Shown here: piece after piece, positions 17,162 to 24,557 of the stretch
Position numbering within the stretch: position 1 is the stretch's first letter
Layout of the letters: every line of letters begins with the position of its first letter
Assembly (NCBI GenBank): GCA_003597945.1
Contig: QZJS01000125.1
Location: 1-38,820, forward strand
Source of the DNA: Desulfobacteraceae bacterium
Lineage (GTDB): Bacteria; Desulfobacterota; Desulfobacteria; Desulfobacterales; Desulfosalsimonadaceae
Direction: 5' to 3'
Length of the DNA: 38,820 bases
The notes under the pieces: generated by a model
What the model was told of the DNA's origin: nothing
The model's input: only the letters and a program-made list of their open reading frames with translations
The model's database searches: none
Position numbers and translations under genes: made by a program

Positions 17162-18292
17162 ATGAAAAATGTAAAAATGATTATCCGTATCCTTGCATTG
17201 ATGGCTGTCATTCATGCCGCCTCGGCTTTTACCGTCAGAGCTGAGCCTTGCTACCCGACAACCCCCTTTGATGTTTATGCGATGCAATATTTTACCCGGA
17301 TCAACACGGATATCCTGACAGATCCTGGAATACATGTCATTCTGGCCGGAACGGGTATGCCATGGTTTGACCCGATCCGAAACCCTCAGTGCATCGGGGT
17401 CATTGCGGGCGGGAAATTCCTGCTTTTCGATGTGGGTGACAGTGCCCTAAAAACCCTTGATAAGCTCAACCTTCCCATCAACCGGATCGACGCGGTTTTC
17501 ATAACGCATTATCATTCTGACCATACCAACGGCCTTGGACATTTAATCAGTCATACCTGGGCGAACCACCGGCAACAGCCGATCCGAGTGTATGGTCCAA
17601 AAGGCATCAAAAAACTCACCAAAGGCTTTGCGAAAGCCGCAAAGCTGGACATCGACATCCGAAAAAACTTTGAGGCGTTCGATTCTAATCTGGCGATTGG
17701 CGTGCCACATGAATTCAAATATCCCAAAGACGGCACTCCTGTAGAAATATTCAATGAAAACGGCGTGGTGGTCAAAGCCTTTAAAAACGATCACTACGAC
17801 GTGGAAATCTCCGTCGGATATCGCATCGAATTTGCCGGGAGGCTGGTCGTGATCAGCGGCGATACCATGTATGCGGATTCCGTGGTTCAAAACGCCACGG
17901 GAGCCGATCTACTCATCCATGAAGCCACTAATATGCGCATGGCGGAACGGACGGCATGCCTTGCGGAAACCAATATTCCAGCCCCGCATGGTCCCGGTCT
18001 GGCATCCAGGATCAGGCGCGCCATTTCACACCACATCGATACGCTTGAAGTTGCCGAAGTGGCCGCCCAGGCTGGAGCGGGGAAGCTGGTCTTAAACCAT
18101 ATCATTCCGCCCATCCCGGAAACATTTAGCTTTATGGGTGGTGAGTTTGATTTTACGGTTGATTTCATAGAAGGCATGGACGCAATTTATACGGGAGACA
18201 TTCATGTCGCCAAAGACGGCGCTTCCTTTTACCTGCCTCCGGCGCCAGAAAACACTGTTTCCGGTCCATGTGAAGGTCCATGCGCTCCTTAA
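17162..18292 (+). CDS. Exported MBL-fold metallohydrolase
   Basis: The 376-residue precursor is read from the ATG at 17162. This start has AGGAAA seven bases upstream and gives a clean signal peptide (MKNVKMIIRILALMAVIHAA..., cleavage near VRA). An upstream in-frame ATG at 17108 has no ribosome site and would bury the signal. The MBL signature HYHSDH gives His116, His118, Asp120 and His121. Later come VISGDTMYADS, LLIHEATN and a C-terminal LVLNHIIPPIPE, the usual order for a di-metal RNase Z/arylsulfatase-like hydrolase. It ends with the cysteine-bearing tail GPCEGPCAP, shared with the paralogue at 1-219. A periplasmic esterase, lactonase or sulfatase acting on the locus's substrate is possible. 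Confidence 0.85.
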   Translation: MKNVKMIIRILALMAVIHAASAFTVRAEPCYPTTPFDVYAMQYFTRINTDILTDPGIHVILAGTGMPWFDPIRNPQCIGVIAGGKFLLFDVGDSALKTLDKLNLPINRIDAVFITHYHSDHTNGLGHLISHTWANHRQQPIRVYGPKGIKKLTKGFAKAAKLDIDIRKNFEAFDSNLAIGVPHEFKYPKDGTPVEIFNENGVVVKAFKNDHYDVEISVGYRIEFAGRLVVISGDTMYADSVVQNATGADLLIHEATNMRMAERTACLAETNIPAPHGPGLASRIRRAISHHIDTLEVAEVAAQAGAGKLVLNHIIPPIPETFSFMGGEFDFTVDFIEGMDAIYTGDIHVAKDGASFYLPPAPENTVSGPCEGPCAP

Positions 18293-18334
18293 ATCTCCCA
18301 GCATGAAGATCTCATCATTGACTGTCTATTTTAA

Positions 18335-18387
18335 CGGCAGCGCCGGCGGTATTCCCGACGCTGCCATACCGCTCGCCGGCCGGGAAT
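18335..18387 (+). terminator. Overlapping alternative hairpins after the MBL gene
   Basis: Three stems compete for the same bases. GGCAGCG (18336-18342) can pair with CGCTGCC (18359-18365). GCGGTA (18346-18351) can pair with TACCGC (18367-18372). ATTCCCG (18351-18357) can pair with CGGGAAT (18381-18387). A terminator with readthrough or an attenuator is possible ahead of the CoA-transferase genes. Confidence 0.4.
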
Positions 18388-18439
18388 AATATTTTTCAAC
18401 TTATAGAATTATTTTAATAATTTTTCAGGAGAACTTTTT

Positions 18440-19417
18440 GTGAACGTGCTTGAGCAAGGTCATGGGAAATTATTTATGGACCCTGATCCGGATAATGCCA
18501 GGGAATTTTTCCGAAAGAAAAAACGGAAAATGGATAACAAGGTCATGGATCTCAAAACGGCTGTCGAAAAATTTGTAAATGACGGAGATTACCTGGCCAT
18601 CGGCGGGTTCGGTGCAAACCGGACACCGGTTTCCGCCTGCCATGAAATTGTCAGGCAGGGTAGAAAAAATATGGGATTTGCCGGTCATACATCAACGCAT
18701 GATATGGAAATTTTAAGCGCCGGCAAGGTCTATAATCGCATTGATGTGGCGTATGTCGTAGGTCTGGAGGCAAGGGGACTTTCGACTTGCTCAAGGCAAT
18801 ATCTGGAATCCGGCCATGTCGAAATTACGGAATGGTCCAACTACAGTCTGACTGCAAGGCTGAAGGCCGCAGCCATGGGAGTGCCGTATATTCCTGTTAG
18901 AAATCTAATGGGTACGGATACGCTCAAATATAGCGCCGCCAAAATCGCGGATTGTCCTTTTACCGGAAAAAAACTGACATTAATGCCGGCGTTGTATCCG
19001 GATATCGCCATCATTCATGTGCATGAAGCAGATATTTATGGAAATGCCAGATTTAAGGGAATTGCGGTTTCAGATATCGATTTGGCAAATGCCGCCAAAC
19101 GGGTCATCATCACAACAGAACGGTTGATAAGCCATGATGAGATCACGCGGGATCCTTCTTCAACGCGCATTCCCTATTATGTTGTGGATGCGGTATGTGA
19201 AGAACCTTTCGGCGCCTATCCAGGCACAATGCCGTATGAATATTTTTCTGATGAGGAGCATCTAAAAGAGTGGCTCGAGGTTGAAAAAGATTCCGAGAAA
19301 TTTCAGGTTTTTTTGAAAAAAAATATCTATGACTGCAAAGACCATGAAGAATATATCTCTCGGAATGGAGGGGCCAAAAAAAGGCGGGAGCTAAGGGCCA
19401 AGGAAATGCTTTTATAA
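18440..19417 (+). CDS. Family I CoA-transferase, alpha subunit (glutaconate CoA-transferase-like)
   Basis: The 325-residue protein aligns by eye with GctA-type subunits: DGDYLAIGGFGANRTPVSA, EITEWSNYSLTARLKAAAMG, PALYPDIAIIHVHEADIYGN, VDAVCEEPFGAYPGTMPYEY. A GTG start is chosen because AGGAGA lies 6-7 bases upstream. The extra N-terminal stretch (LFMDPDPDNAREFF) is recalled from this subgroup. Together with the beta subunit 14 bp downstream it should move CoA between acyl groups in the cytoplasm, for example from succinyl-CoA or acetyl-CoA to a pathway acid. Substrate is unknown. Gene composition is AT-richer than the first genes of the locus. Confidence 0.85.
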   Translation: MNVLEQGHGKLFMDPDPDNAREFFRKKKRKMDNKVMDLKTAVEKFVNDGDYLAIGGFGANRTPVSACHEIVRQGRKNMGFAGHTSTHDMEILSAGKVYNRIDVAYVVGLEARGLSTCSRQYLESGHVEITEWSNYSLTARLKAAAMGVPYIPVRNLMGTDTLKYSAAKIADCPFTGKKLTLMPALYPDIAIIHVHEADIYGNARFKGIAVSDIDLANAAKRVIITTERLISHDEITRDPSSTRIPYYVVDAVCEEPFGAYPGTMPYEYFSDEEHLKEWLEVEKDSEKFQVFLKKNIYDCKDHEEYISRNGGAKKRRELRAKEMLL

Positions 19418-19431
19418 AAGGGAATACCATT

Positions 19432-20202
19432 ATGACAGAATATAGCGCGATAGAAATGATGATTTGTGTTGCGGCCCGCGAGCTGGAAAATGGTTCAACC
19501 GTCGGCGTTGGAACTGGGGCGCCTTGCGCGGCGGCAATGCTTGCGCAAAAAACCACTGCCAAGGATCTTTCCATACTGTTTGAAGCGGGCGGCATAAGCC
19601 CTCAACTTCCTGAAATGCCGATTTCCGTTGGAGATTCCAGAACATTTTATAAAGCGGCCATGGCGGGAAGCATGGGGGATACGATGGAGGCCTGTTCAAG
19701 GGGCTTTGTAGACTATACCTTCCTGGGGGGAGCTCAAATCGATAAATATGGGAATTTGAATTCAACAATTATCGGCAAAGAACATCGTCATCCGAAGGTA
19801 CGGCTCCCGGGCTCCGGCGGTGCGAACGATTTTGCTTCGTTTTGCTGGCGAACCATGATTATGACTGTTCAGGACAAAAGACGATTTGTCGAAAAGCTTG
19901 ATTTTATGACCACCCCCGGCTGGATTAATGGCGATGATTCAAGGGAAAAGTCGGGGCTGCCTTTAAATACAGGCCCTTATAAAATTATCACCAACTTGGC
20001 GCTTATGGATTTTGAACCAAAATCCAAACGGATGCGCGTGATTTCAATCCATCCCGGATATACCTTCAATGATGTTCAGGATAATTGCGGCTTTGAACTT
20101 TTATGCGCGGAAACGGCAGAAAAAACGCACCCCCCCTCCATGGGAGAATTAAAAATTCTTCGAGAGGAAGTCGATCCATATAGATATGTTATTGGCCGAT
20201 AA
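19432..20202 (+). CDS. Family I CoA-transferase, beta subunit (glutaconate CoA-transferase-like)
   Basis: This 256-residue partner of the preceding gene has the GctB-type sequence order: GSTVGVGTGAP, LFEAGGISP, FLGGAQIDKYGNLNST, LPGSGGANDFAS, KLDFMTTPGWI. Glu51 in FEAGG lines up with the catalytic Glu54 of Acidaminococcus GctB. The enzyme should therefore form the glutamyl-CoA intermediate and act as a true transferase. IpdB, the steroid ring hydrolase subunit with the same fold, does not keep this residue. The weak ribosome site (AAAGGG) and the 14-bp gap to the alpha-subunit gene suggest translational coupling. Confidence 0.85.
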   Translation: MTEYSAIEMMICVAARELENGSTVGVGTGAPCAAAMLAQKTTAKDLSILFEAGGISPQLPEMPISVGDSRTFYKAAMAGSMGDTMEACSRGFVDYTFLGGAQIDKYGNLNSTIIGKEHRHPKVRLPGSGGANDFASFCWRTMIMTVQDKRRFVEKLDFMTTPGWINGDDSREKSGLPLNTGPYKIITNLALMDFEPKSKRMRVISIHPGYTFNDVQDNCGFELLCAETAEKTHPPSMGELKILREEVDPYRYVIGR

Positions 20203-20249
20203 TTATTCAAATTAGTAGCAATTAATTTATAAGACACAAGGAGAGAATA

Positions 20250-21557
20250 ATGAAATACAATATGCTGAAACAATTGGTAGTAATTTTTTTCATCGCCTTA
20301 TTTTACCCTTCTCTGCTTTTTGGTCACGGATGGGCCGGGTACGAGCAGGGGGCGAAGGCCCATGGCATGGGAGGCGCTTTTACCGGGCTTGCCGATGATC
20401 CCACCGCCGTATATTTCAACCCTGCCGGAATCGTTCAACTGGACGGCACCCAGGCTTCTCTTGGGTTTGCCGTCGCAAATGCGAGAGGACATTTTAAAAG
20501 CAATGGAACTTCCGGAATCGCCGGTGTCGGGGCAGGCGATGAGACGGATCTGAAAGATCAAGTGTTCCTTATACCGAATTTTTACCTGACATCAAAAATC
20601 AACGACAGGTTCTCTATTGGATTTGGAGAATATACGATATTCGGATTAGGCTTTAAGTGGCCCAATTCCTTCGAGGGGAGATATGCGCCGGGCGGCAGAA
20701 ACGGGGGACTGGAAACCATGACCTTAAACCCTGTAGCTGCGTATCGAATCACGGAAAACCTTTCACTGGCCCTTGGCGGCAGAATCGAAAGGGCAAAACT
20801 CACCCTTGAAAATAAAATCTTTTTGGCTCCGGGCATCGATGACGTAAGGGCAAAAATTAGTGGGGATGATTTCGGTTTAGGCTGGAATGCGGCTATTTTT
20901 TATAAAATCACCGATGAATTAAGTGGGGGCCTTAGTTATAAAAGCCCGATGAAGCATTCTTTCAGCGGTATTGATGTCGCTTTTACGCCTCAGATTGACG
21001 CCCTGGGCCCAATACCGGTAGGCATTCTCAATACAAAAGCAAGCCTGGATGTCACCCTTCCGCAGTTTGCCGGGATCGGAATCGCCTGGTCAACGGGACC
21101 CCTGACAATAACACTTGACGGATACTGGTGGGACTGGTCTGAAATTGACGAATTAAATATCAAATTGCGCGACCCGGTAGCAGGCGCGCCATCCATTGTA
21201 ACTCCCATGGATTGGGATGACACCTTGACATGGGCGATCGGCGCTCAATACAATATAAATGCCTTTGACAGAGATGTCAGCCTGCGAGGCGGTTTTATGT
21301 ACGAGCAATGCCCGGCTCCATCCAAAACAATTATTCCCGCTGGGTATAACGGCGACAATCTGCTCTACAATATCGGGCTCGGGTCAATGATCGGCCCATT
21401 TTATTCCGATATTTACGTTACCTATGTTTATACCAGAGACCAGAAATGGAATAATTTATACAGCCATGTAAATAATCCCGGCGGCGGACCGGTTACAGGC
21501 GAATTTCAGGACTACAACACGTTTATTATCGGCAGCAATATCAGCTATAAATTTTAG
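20250..21557 (+). CDS. FadL-family outer-membrane transport protein
   Basis: The 435-residue precursor has a signal peptide cleaved near LLFG (about 25), then the FadL opening HGWAGYEQGAKAHGMGGAFT and DDPTAVYFNPAGI. This N-terminal hatch leads into a 14-strand barrel ending NISYKF with the terminal Phe. FadL proteins admit long-chain fatty acids, aromatic hydrocarbons and other hydrophobic molecules by lateral diffusion. Placement between CoA-transferase and SDR genes, with AAGGAGAG before its ATG, makes it a second outer-membrane entry route beside the DUF1302 barrel. Confidence 0.9.
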   Translation: MKYNMLKQLVVIFFIALFYPSLLFGHGWAGYEQGAKAHGMGGAFTGLADDPTAVYFNPAGIVQLDGTQASLGFAVANARGHFKSNGTSGIAGVGAGDETDLKDQVFLIPNFYLTSKINDRFSIGFGEYTIFGLGFKWPNSFEGRYAPGGRNGGLETMTLNPVAAYRITENLSLALGGRIERAKLTLENKIFLAPGIDDVRAKISGDDFGLGWNAAIFYKITDELSGGLSYKSPMKHSFSGIDVAFTPQIDALGPIPVGILNTKASLDVTLPQFAGIGIAWSTGPLTITLDGYWWDWSEIDELNIKLRDPVAGAPSIVTPMDWDDTLTWAIGAQYNINAFDRDVSLRGGFMYEQCPAPSKTIIPAGYNGDNLLYNIGLGSMIGPFYSDIYVTYVYTRDQKWNNLYSHVNNPGGGPVTGEFQDYNTFIIGSNISYKF

Positions 21558-21604
21558 CAATTACGATTTGAATGACCGAAGGACGAAAGAGCGGAGATAA
21601 TCCA

Positions 21605-22447
21605 ATGAATCTTCCTGACGGATGGTTATCCGGAAAAGTTGCCCTGGTTACCGGTGCATCCAGGGGCCTGGGGCGGGAAATCGCCCTGGCCCTTGGGCGC
21701 GCGGGAGCCGATGTGGCCGTCACGGATCTGCTGATCGAAAGTGAAACCCTTTCCAAAACAGATGCTGAAGCACACGGATTGCTAACCGCCCATTTTTCCG
21801 AAACGGCAAGCGTAAGAACCCTCTCCACCGCCGAGGAAATACAAAAAATGGGGGTGAGGAGCATCGGCATCAAATTGGATGTCGCTGATCCGGACGGCAT
21901 CCGAACAGCGGTTTCCGAAGTCTATGAACGGTTCGGACGCATCGACATTCTCGTGAACAACGCCGGCGTCATGGACAACATGGCCCTGATGGATAAGCAT
22001 ACCGACCGCATGTGGGAAAGAGATATCGGCATCAATCTCACAGGGACGTATAACTGCATAAAAACGGTTTGGCCTTACATGAAGAAAGCCCGATGGGGCC
22101 GCATCATCAATGTTTCCTCCTTTGTCGGATTAAGCGGCGCCTATGCTCAGCCGGGCTATGGCGCCGCAAAGGCCGGCATCATAGGTCTGAGCAGGTCCAT
22201 GGCGCTGGAAGGCGCCAGGGATAAGATCACCGTCAACGCCGTTCTGCCCGGATTCATCGAAACCGAAGCCCTCATGCTGCATGATCCAGGGATGCTGGAT
22301 CGCATCAGAAGCAGAATCGCCTTAAAGCGTCTGGGAAAGCCCGGGGAAGTGGCATCTGTTATCGTTTTTTTGTCATCTGAAAGTGCCGGATATATTACCG
22401 GCGCCGCCATACCGGTCACCGGCGGAGCGGATTTGTTTGTATTTTAG
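21605..22447 (+). CDS. Short-chain dehydrogenase/reductase
   Basis: At 280 residues from the ATG at 21605 (GGAG about 8 bases upstream; an earlier in-frame ATG at 21572 lacks a ribosome site), this is a classical SDR. It has the dinucleotide loop TGASRGLG (16-23), NNAG, catalytic Ser172, Tyr185 and Lys189 (YGAAK), and a C-terminal GYITGAAIPVTGGADLF. A longer than usual segment (SETLSKTDAEAHGLL...) separates strands 2 and 3. It would oxidise a hydroxyacyl-CoA or reduce a ketone; the cofactor was not determined. It is the last gene of the plus-strand locus. In steroid ring degradation an SDR (IpdF) does similar work, but the identity here is open. Confidence 0.85.
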   Translation: MNLPDGWLSGKVALVTGASRGLGREIALALGRAGADVAVTDLLIESETLSKTDAEAHGLLTAHFSETASVRTLSTAEEIQKMGVRSIGIKLDVADPDGIRTAVSEVYERFGRIDILVNNAGVMDNMALMDKHTDRMWERDIGINLTGTYNCIKTVWPYMKKARWGRIINVSSFVGLSGAYAQPGYGAAKAGIIGLSRSMALEGARDKITVNAVLPGFIETEALMLHDPGMLDRIRSRIALKRLGKPGEVASVIVFLSSESAGYITGAAIPVTGGADLFVF

Positions 22448-22476
22448 TTCTTGTATAAATGCATAAGCTCGGAATC

Positions 22477-22491
22477 ATCATTGGCAATGAT
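22477..22491 (+). terminator. Short hairpin after the SDR gene
   Basis: ATCATT and AATGAT pair around GGC, 30 bp after the SDR stop. It is a weak candidate for the end of the catabolic transcript. The remainder of 22448-22706 shows no gene and no clear promoter; the phoH-like gene starts at 22707. Confidence 0.25.
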
Positions 22492-22706
22492 CTGCCGCCC
22501 ATTAAAATCTGATGGCAAAATCCATTCTTTTCTGTCATAGTTTCCACATCGCTTCCCATTTTTGTCACAGTTCTGCCACAATATTGAAAAAAACATCCAT
22601 TATTTTGAGACAAAAGCGGCAGGAACGGAAATCTCCTGATTTTGGAAACAAGCGAAACGAAAGATGGATTGGGGAGCCAACTTCTCACCTCGAATATGAG
22701 GAGGCC

Positions 22707-24053
22707 ATGGAACCATCGAAAAAATCCCGCAAGATTTTCGTGATCGACACCAATGTCATTCTCCACGACAGCGCCTGCATCACGCATTTTCATGAACACG
22801 ACGTCGTCATTCCCATCACCGTGCTGGAGGAGCTGGACCAGTTCAAAAAAGGGACCGAAACCTTAAGCTATCATGCACGGGAGTTTTTGCGCGCCTTAGA
22901 CAACCTCAGCGGAGACGGGCTGTTTAATGCCGGGAAAAAGATCGGGCCGGATCAGGGCCTGATCAGCATCAAGCTGGAAAAGCCCTTTCACGACGACCTG
23001 CTGAAAAATTTCACTGCCCAGAAACGGGATCACCACATTCTCAACATCGCCTATCACCTGTCCAAGGAAAACCCCGCCATTGATGTGATTCTGGTCACCA
23101 AGGATGTAAACCTGCGCATCAAGGCCAAATCCATCGGGATCTTAGCTCAGGATTATCAGTCGGATCATGTCAAGGATCTCTCCATGATCTATAAGGGGAG
23201 ACGGGTGGAAGAACATTTTGACGGCAATGTGATCGATGCCATGTATCAGGCGCCTTATGAAGTGGATGCCGCGACGGTTACGCTGAATCCGGCCCTGTTC
23301 CCCAATGAGTTTCTGATCATGCGCAACGGCAGGAAATCCGCACTTGGATATTACAACGCCGGCACCGGAAGGATAAAAAGAGTCGATAAGCAGACGGTGA
23401 ATGGAATTACACCGAAAAACGCGGAACAGATCTTCGCGTTGAGCGCCCTGATGAACGACGATATCCGGCTGGTAACCATCTCCGGCAAGGCCGGAACGGG
23501 AAAAACCCTTCTGGCCCTGGCGGCCGCTCTTGGCTGTCGGCAACGCTATCGCCAGATTTATTTCGCCCGTCCGGTGGTGCCGCTGAGCAACAAGGATCTG
23601 GGCTATCTGCCGGGGGATGTACAGTCAAAACTCGACCCCTATATGCAGCCCCTTCACGACAATCTGAGCGTGCTGGAACAGCATCAGCAGGCAATCGGCA
23701 ACGGCGATGCCAAGCCGGCCCGCGTCAGGGAACTCATCGACAATGAAAAACTGGTGATCACGCCTCTTTCTTATATCCGGGGACGAAGCCTCGTAAAGGT
23801 CTATTTTATTATCGATGAATCTCAGAATCTAACGCCCCACGAGGTCAAGACCATCATCACCCGGGCCGGCGAAGGCACCAAGGTGATTCTCACGGGCGAT
23901 ATTTTCCAGATCGATCACCCCTACCTGGACAGCCGCTCCAACGGTCTGAGCTATCTGATCGAAAAAATGCAGGGCCAGCCGCTTTATGCCCATATCAACC
24001 TTGAAAAGGGCGAGCGCTCCGAGCTTGCGGAACTGGCCAGCAATCTCTTATAA
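22707..24053 (+). CDS. PIN-domain PhoH-family ATPase
   Basis: The 448-residue protein has an N-terminal PIN ribonuclease-like domain (FVIDTNVILHDS; acidic residues through about 140). A PhoH P-loop ATPase domain follows, with Walker A GKAGTGKT (260-267), a PLSNKDLGYLPGD segment and Walker B Asp370-Glu371 in FIIDESQNL. This PhoH2-like arrangement is linked to RNA unwinding and cleavage. The start at 22707 follows GAGGAGG; a longer frame from 22512 codes an atypical low-complexity N-terminus and is rejected. It looks like a housekeeping gene, not part of the catabolic locus, and it converges on the ModE-like regulator. Confidence 0.9.
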   Translation: MEPSKKSRKIFVIDTNVILHDSACITHFHEHDVVIPITVLEELDQFKKGTETLSYHAREFLRALDNLSGDGLFNAGKKIGPDQGLISIKLEKPFHDDLLKNFTAQKRDHHILNIAYHLSKENPAIDVILVTKDVNLRIKAKSIGILAQDYQSDHVKDLSMIYKGRRVEEHFDGNVIDAMYQAPYEVDAATVTLNPALFPNEFLIMRNGRKSALGYYNAGTGRIKRVDKQTVNGITPKNAEQIFALSALMNDDIRLVTISGKAGTGKTLLALAAALGCRQRYRQIYFARPVVPLSNKDLGYLPGDVQSKLDPYMQPLHDNLSVLEQHQQAIGNGDAKPARVRELIDNEKLVITPLSYIRGRSLVKVYFIIDESQNLTPHEVKTIITRAGEGTKVILTGDIFQIDHPYLDSRSNGLSYLIEKMQGQPLYAHINLEKGERSELAELASNLL

Positions 24054-24066
24054 TAATGCGTAAGCG

Positions 24067-24465
24067 CTATTTTTCCCGCTGAGGCAACACCATTTTTCCG
24101 ACTTCGTCCAAATCCGCCTCAAGGGTATCGGCAAATGTATGATCCGTTTCCCGTTCGACAACGTTCTGCAGGATCCGAAAATCCCTGGCCAGGCGCTCGC
24201 CCATAGATGTCAGACAGGAACCGCCCCCGCTTCGCCCGCCCTGTTTTTTTTCAAGAATAGATGTGCCGAGACGTTCTTCCGTAGCCCGGATGCGCGCCCA
24301 GATCGCCCTGTATCCCATATTCAACTCGGCAGCCGCCGCACGAATGGAACCCTGCCGCTGAATGGCCTCGAGTATACGAAGCCGCCCCAGCCCGAACACA
24401 ACTTCTCCATCTTCGTCCTGAACCCAGATCTTGGACCGGACATGAAATTTTTTCTTTTTTTCCAT
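24067..24465 (-). CDS. ModE-like winged-helix regulator without molybdate-binding domain
   Basis: This 132-residue protein is essentially the N-terminal DNA-binding domain of ModE: GLGRLRILEAIQRQGSIRAAAAELNMGYRAIWARI (residues 26-60), then EERLGTSILEKKQGGRSGGGS. Full ModE (about 260 residues) continues into two Mop domains that bind molybdate; these are missing. The start at 24465 has GGAGG five bases upstream, better than an upstream in-frame ATG at 24516. It follows the molybdopterin oxidoreductase gene on the same strand by about 90 bp and may regulate this operon, sensing metal indirectly or another signal. Confidence 0.8.
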   Translation of the reverse strand: MEKKKKFHVRSKIWVQDEDGEVVFGLGRLRILEAIQRQGSIRAAAAELNMGYRAIWARIRATEERLGTSILEKKQGGRSGGGSCLTSMGERLARDFRILQNVVERETDHTFADTLEADLDEVGKMVLPQREK

Positions 24466-24557
24466 AAACGCCTCCATGCGGATCAGATGGAAGCAAACAT
24501 AAATCATTTCATGCAAAAAAGCAAAGAGGCGGTCCTGAAAGATCTTGCCATTCTATC

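Noticed and set aside
18440-20202. CoA-transferase pair as IpdAB ring hydrolase
   Set aside because: Sequence order and the retained Glu51 fit glutaconate CoA-transferase-type enzymes better.
22512-22706. 65-residue N-terminal extension of the PhoH-like protein
   Set aside because: The sequence is atypical and lacks a ribosome site, whereas the ATG at 22707 has GAGGAGG and begins right at the PIN domain.
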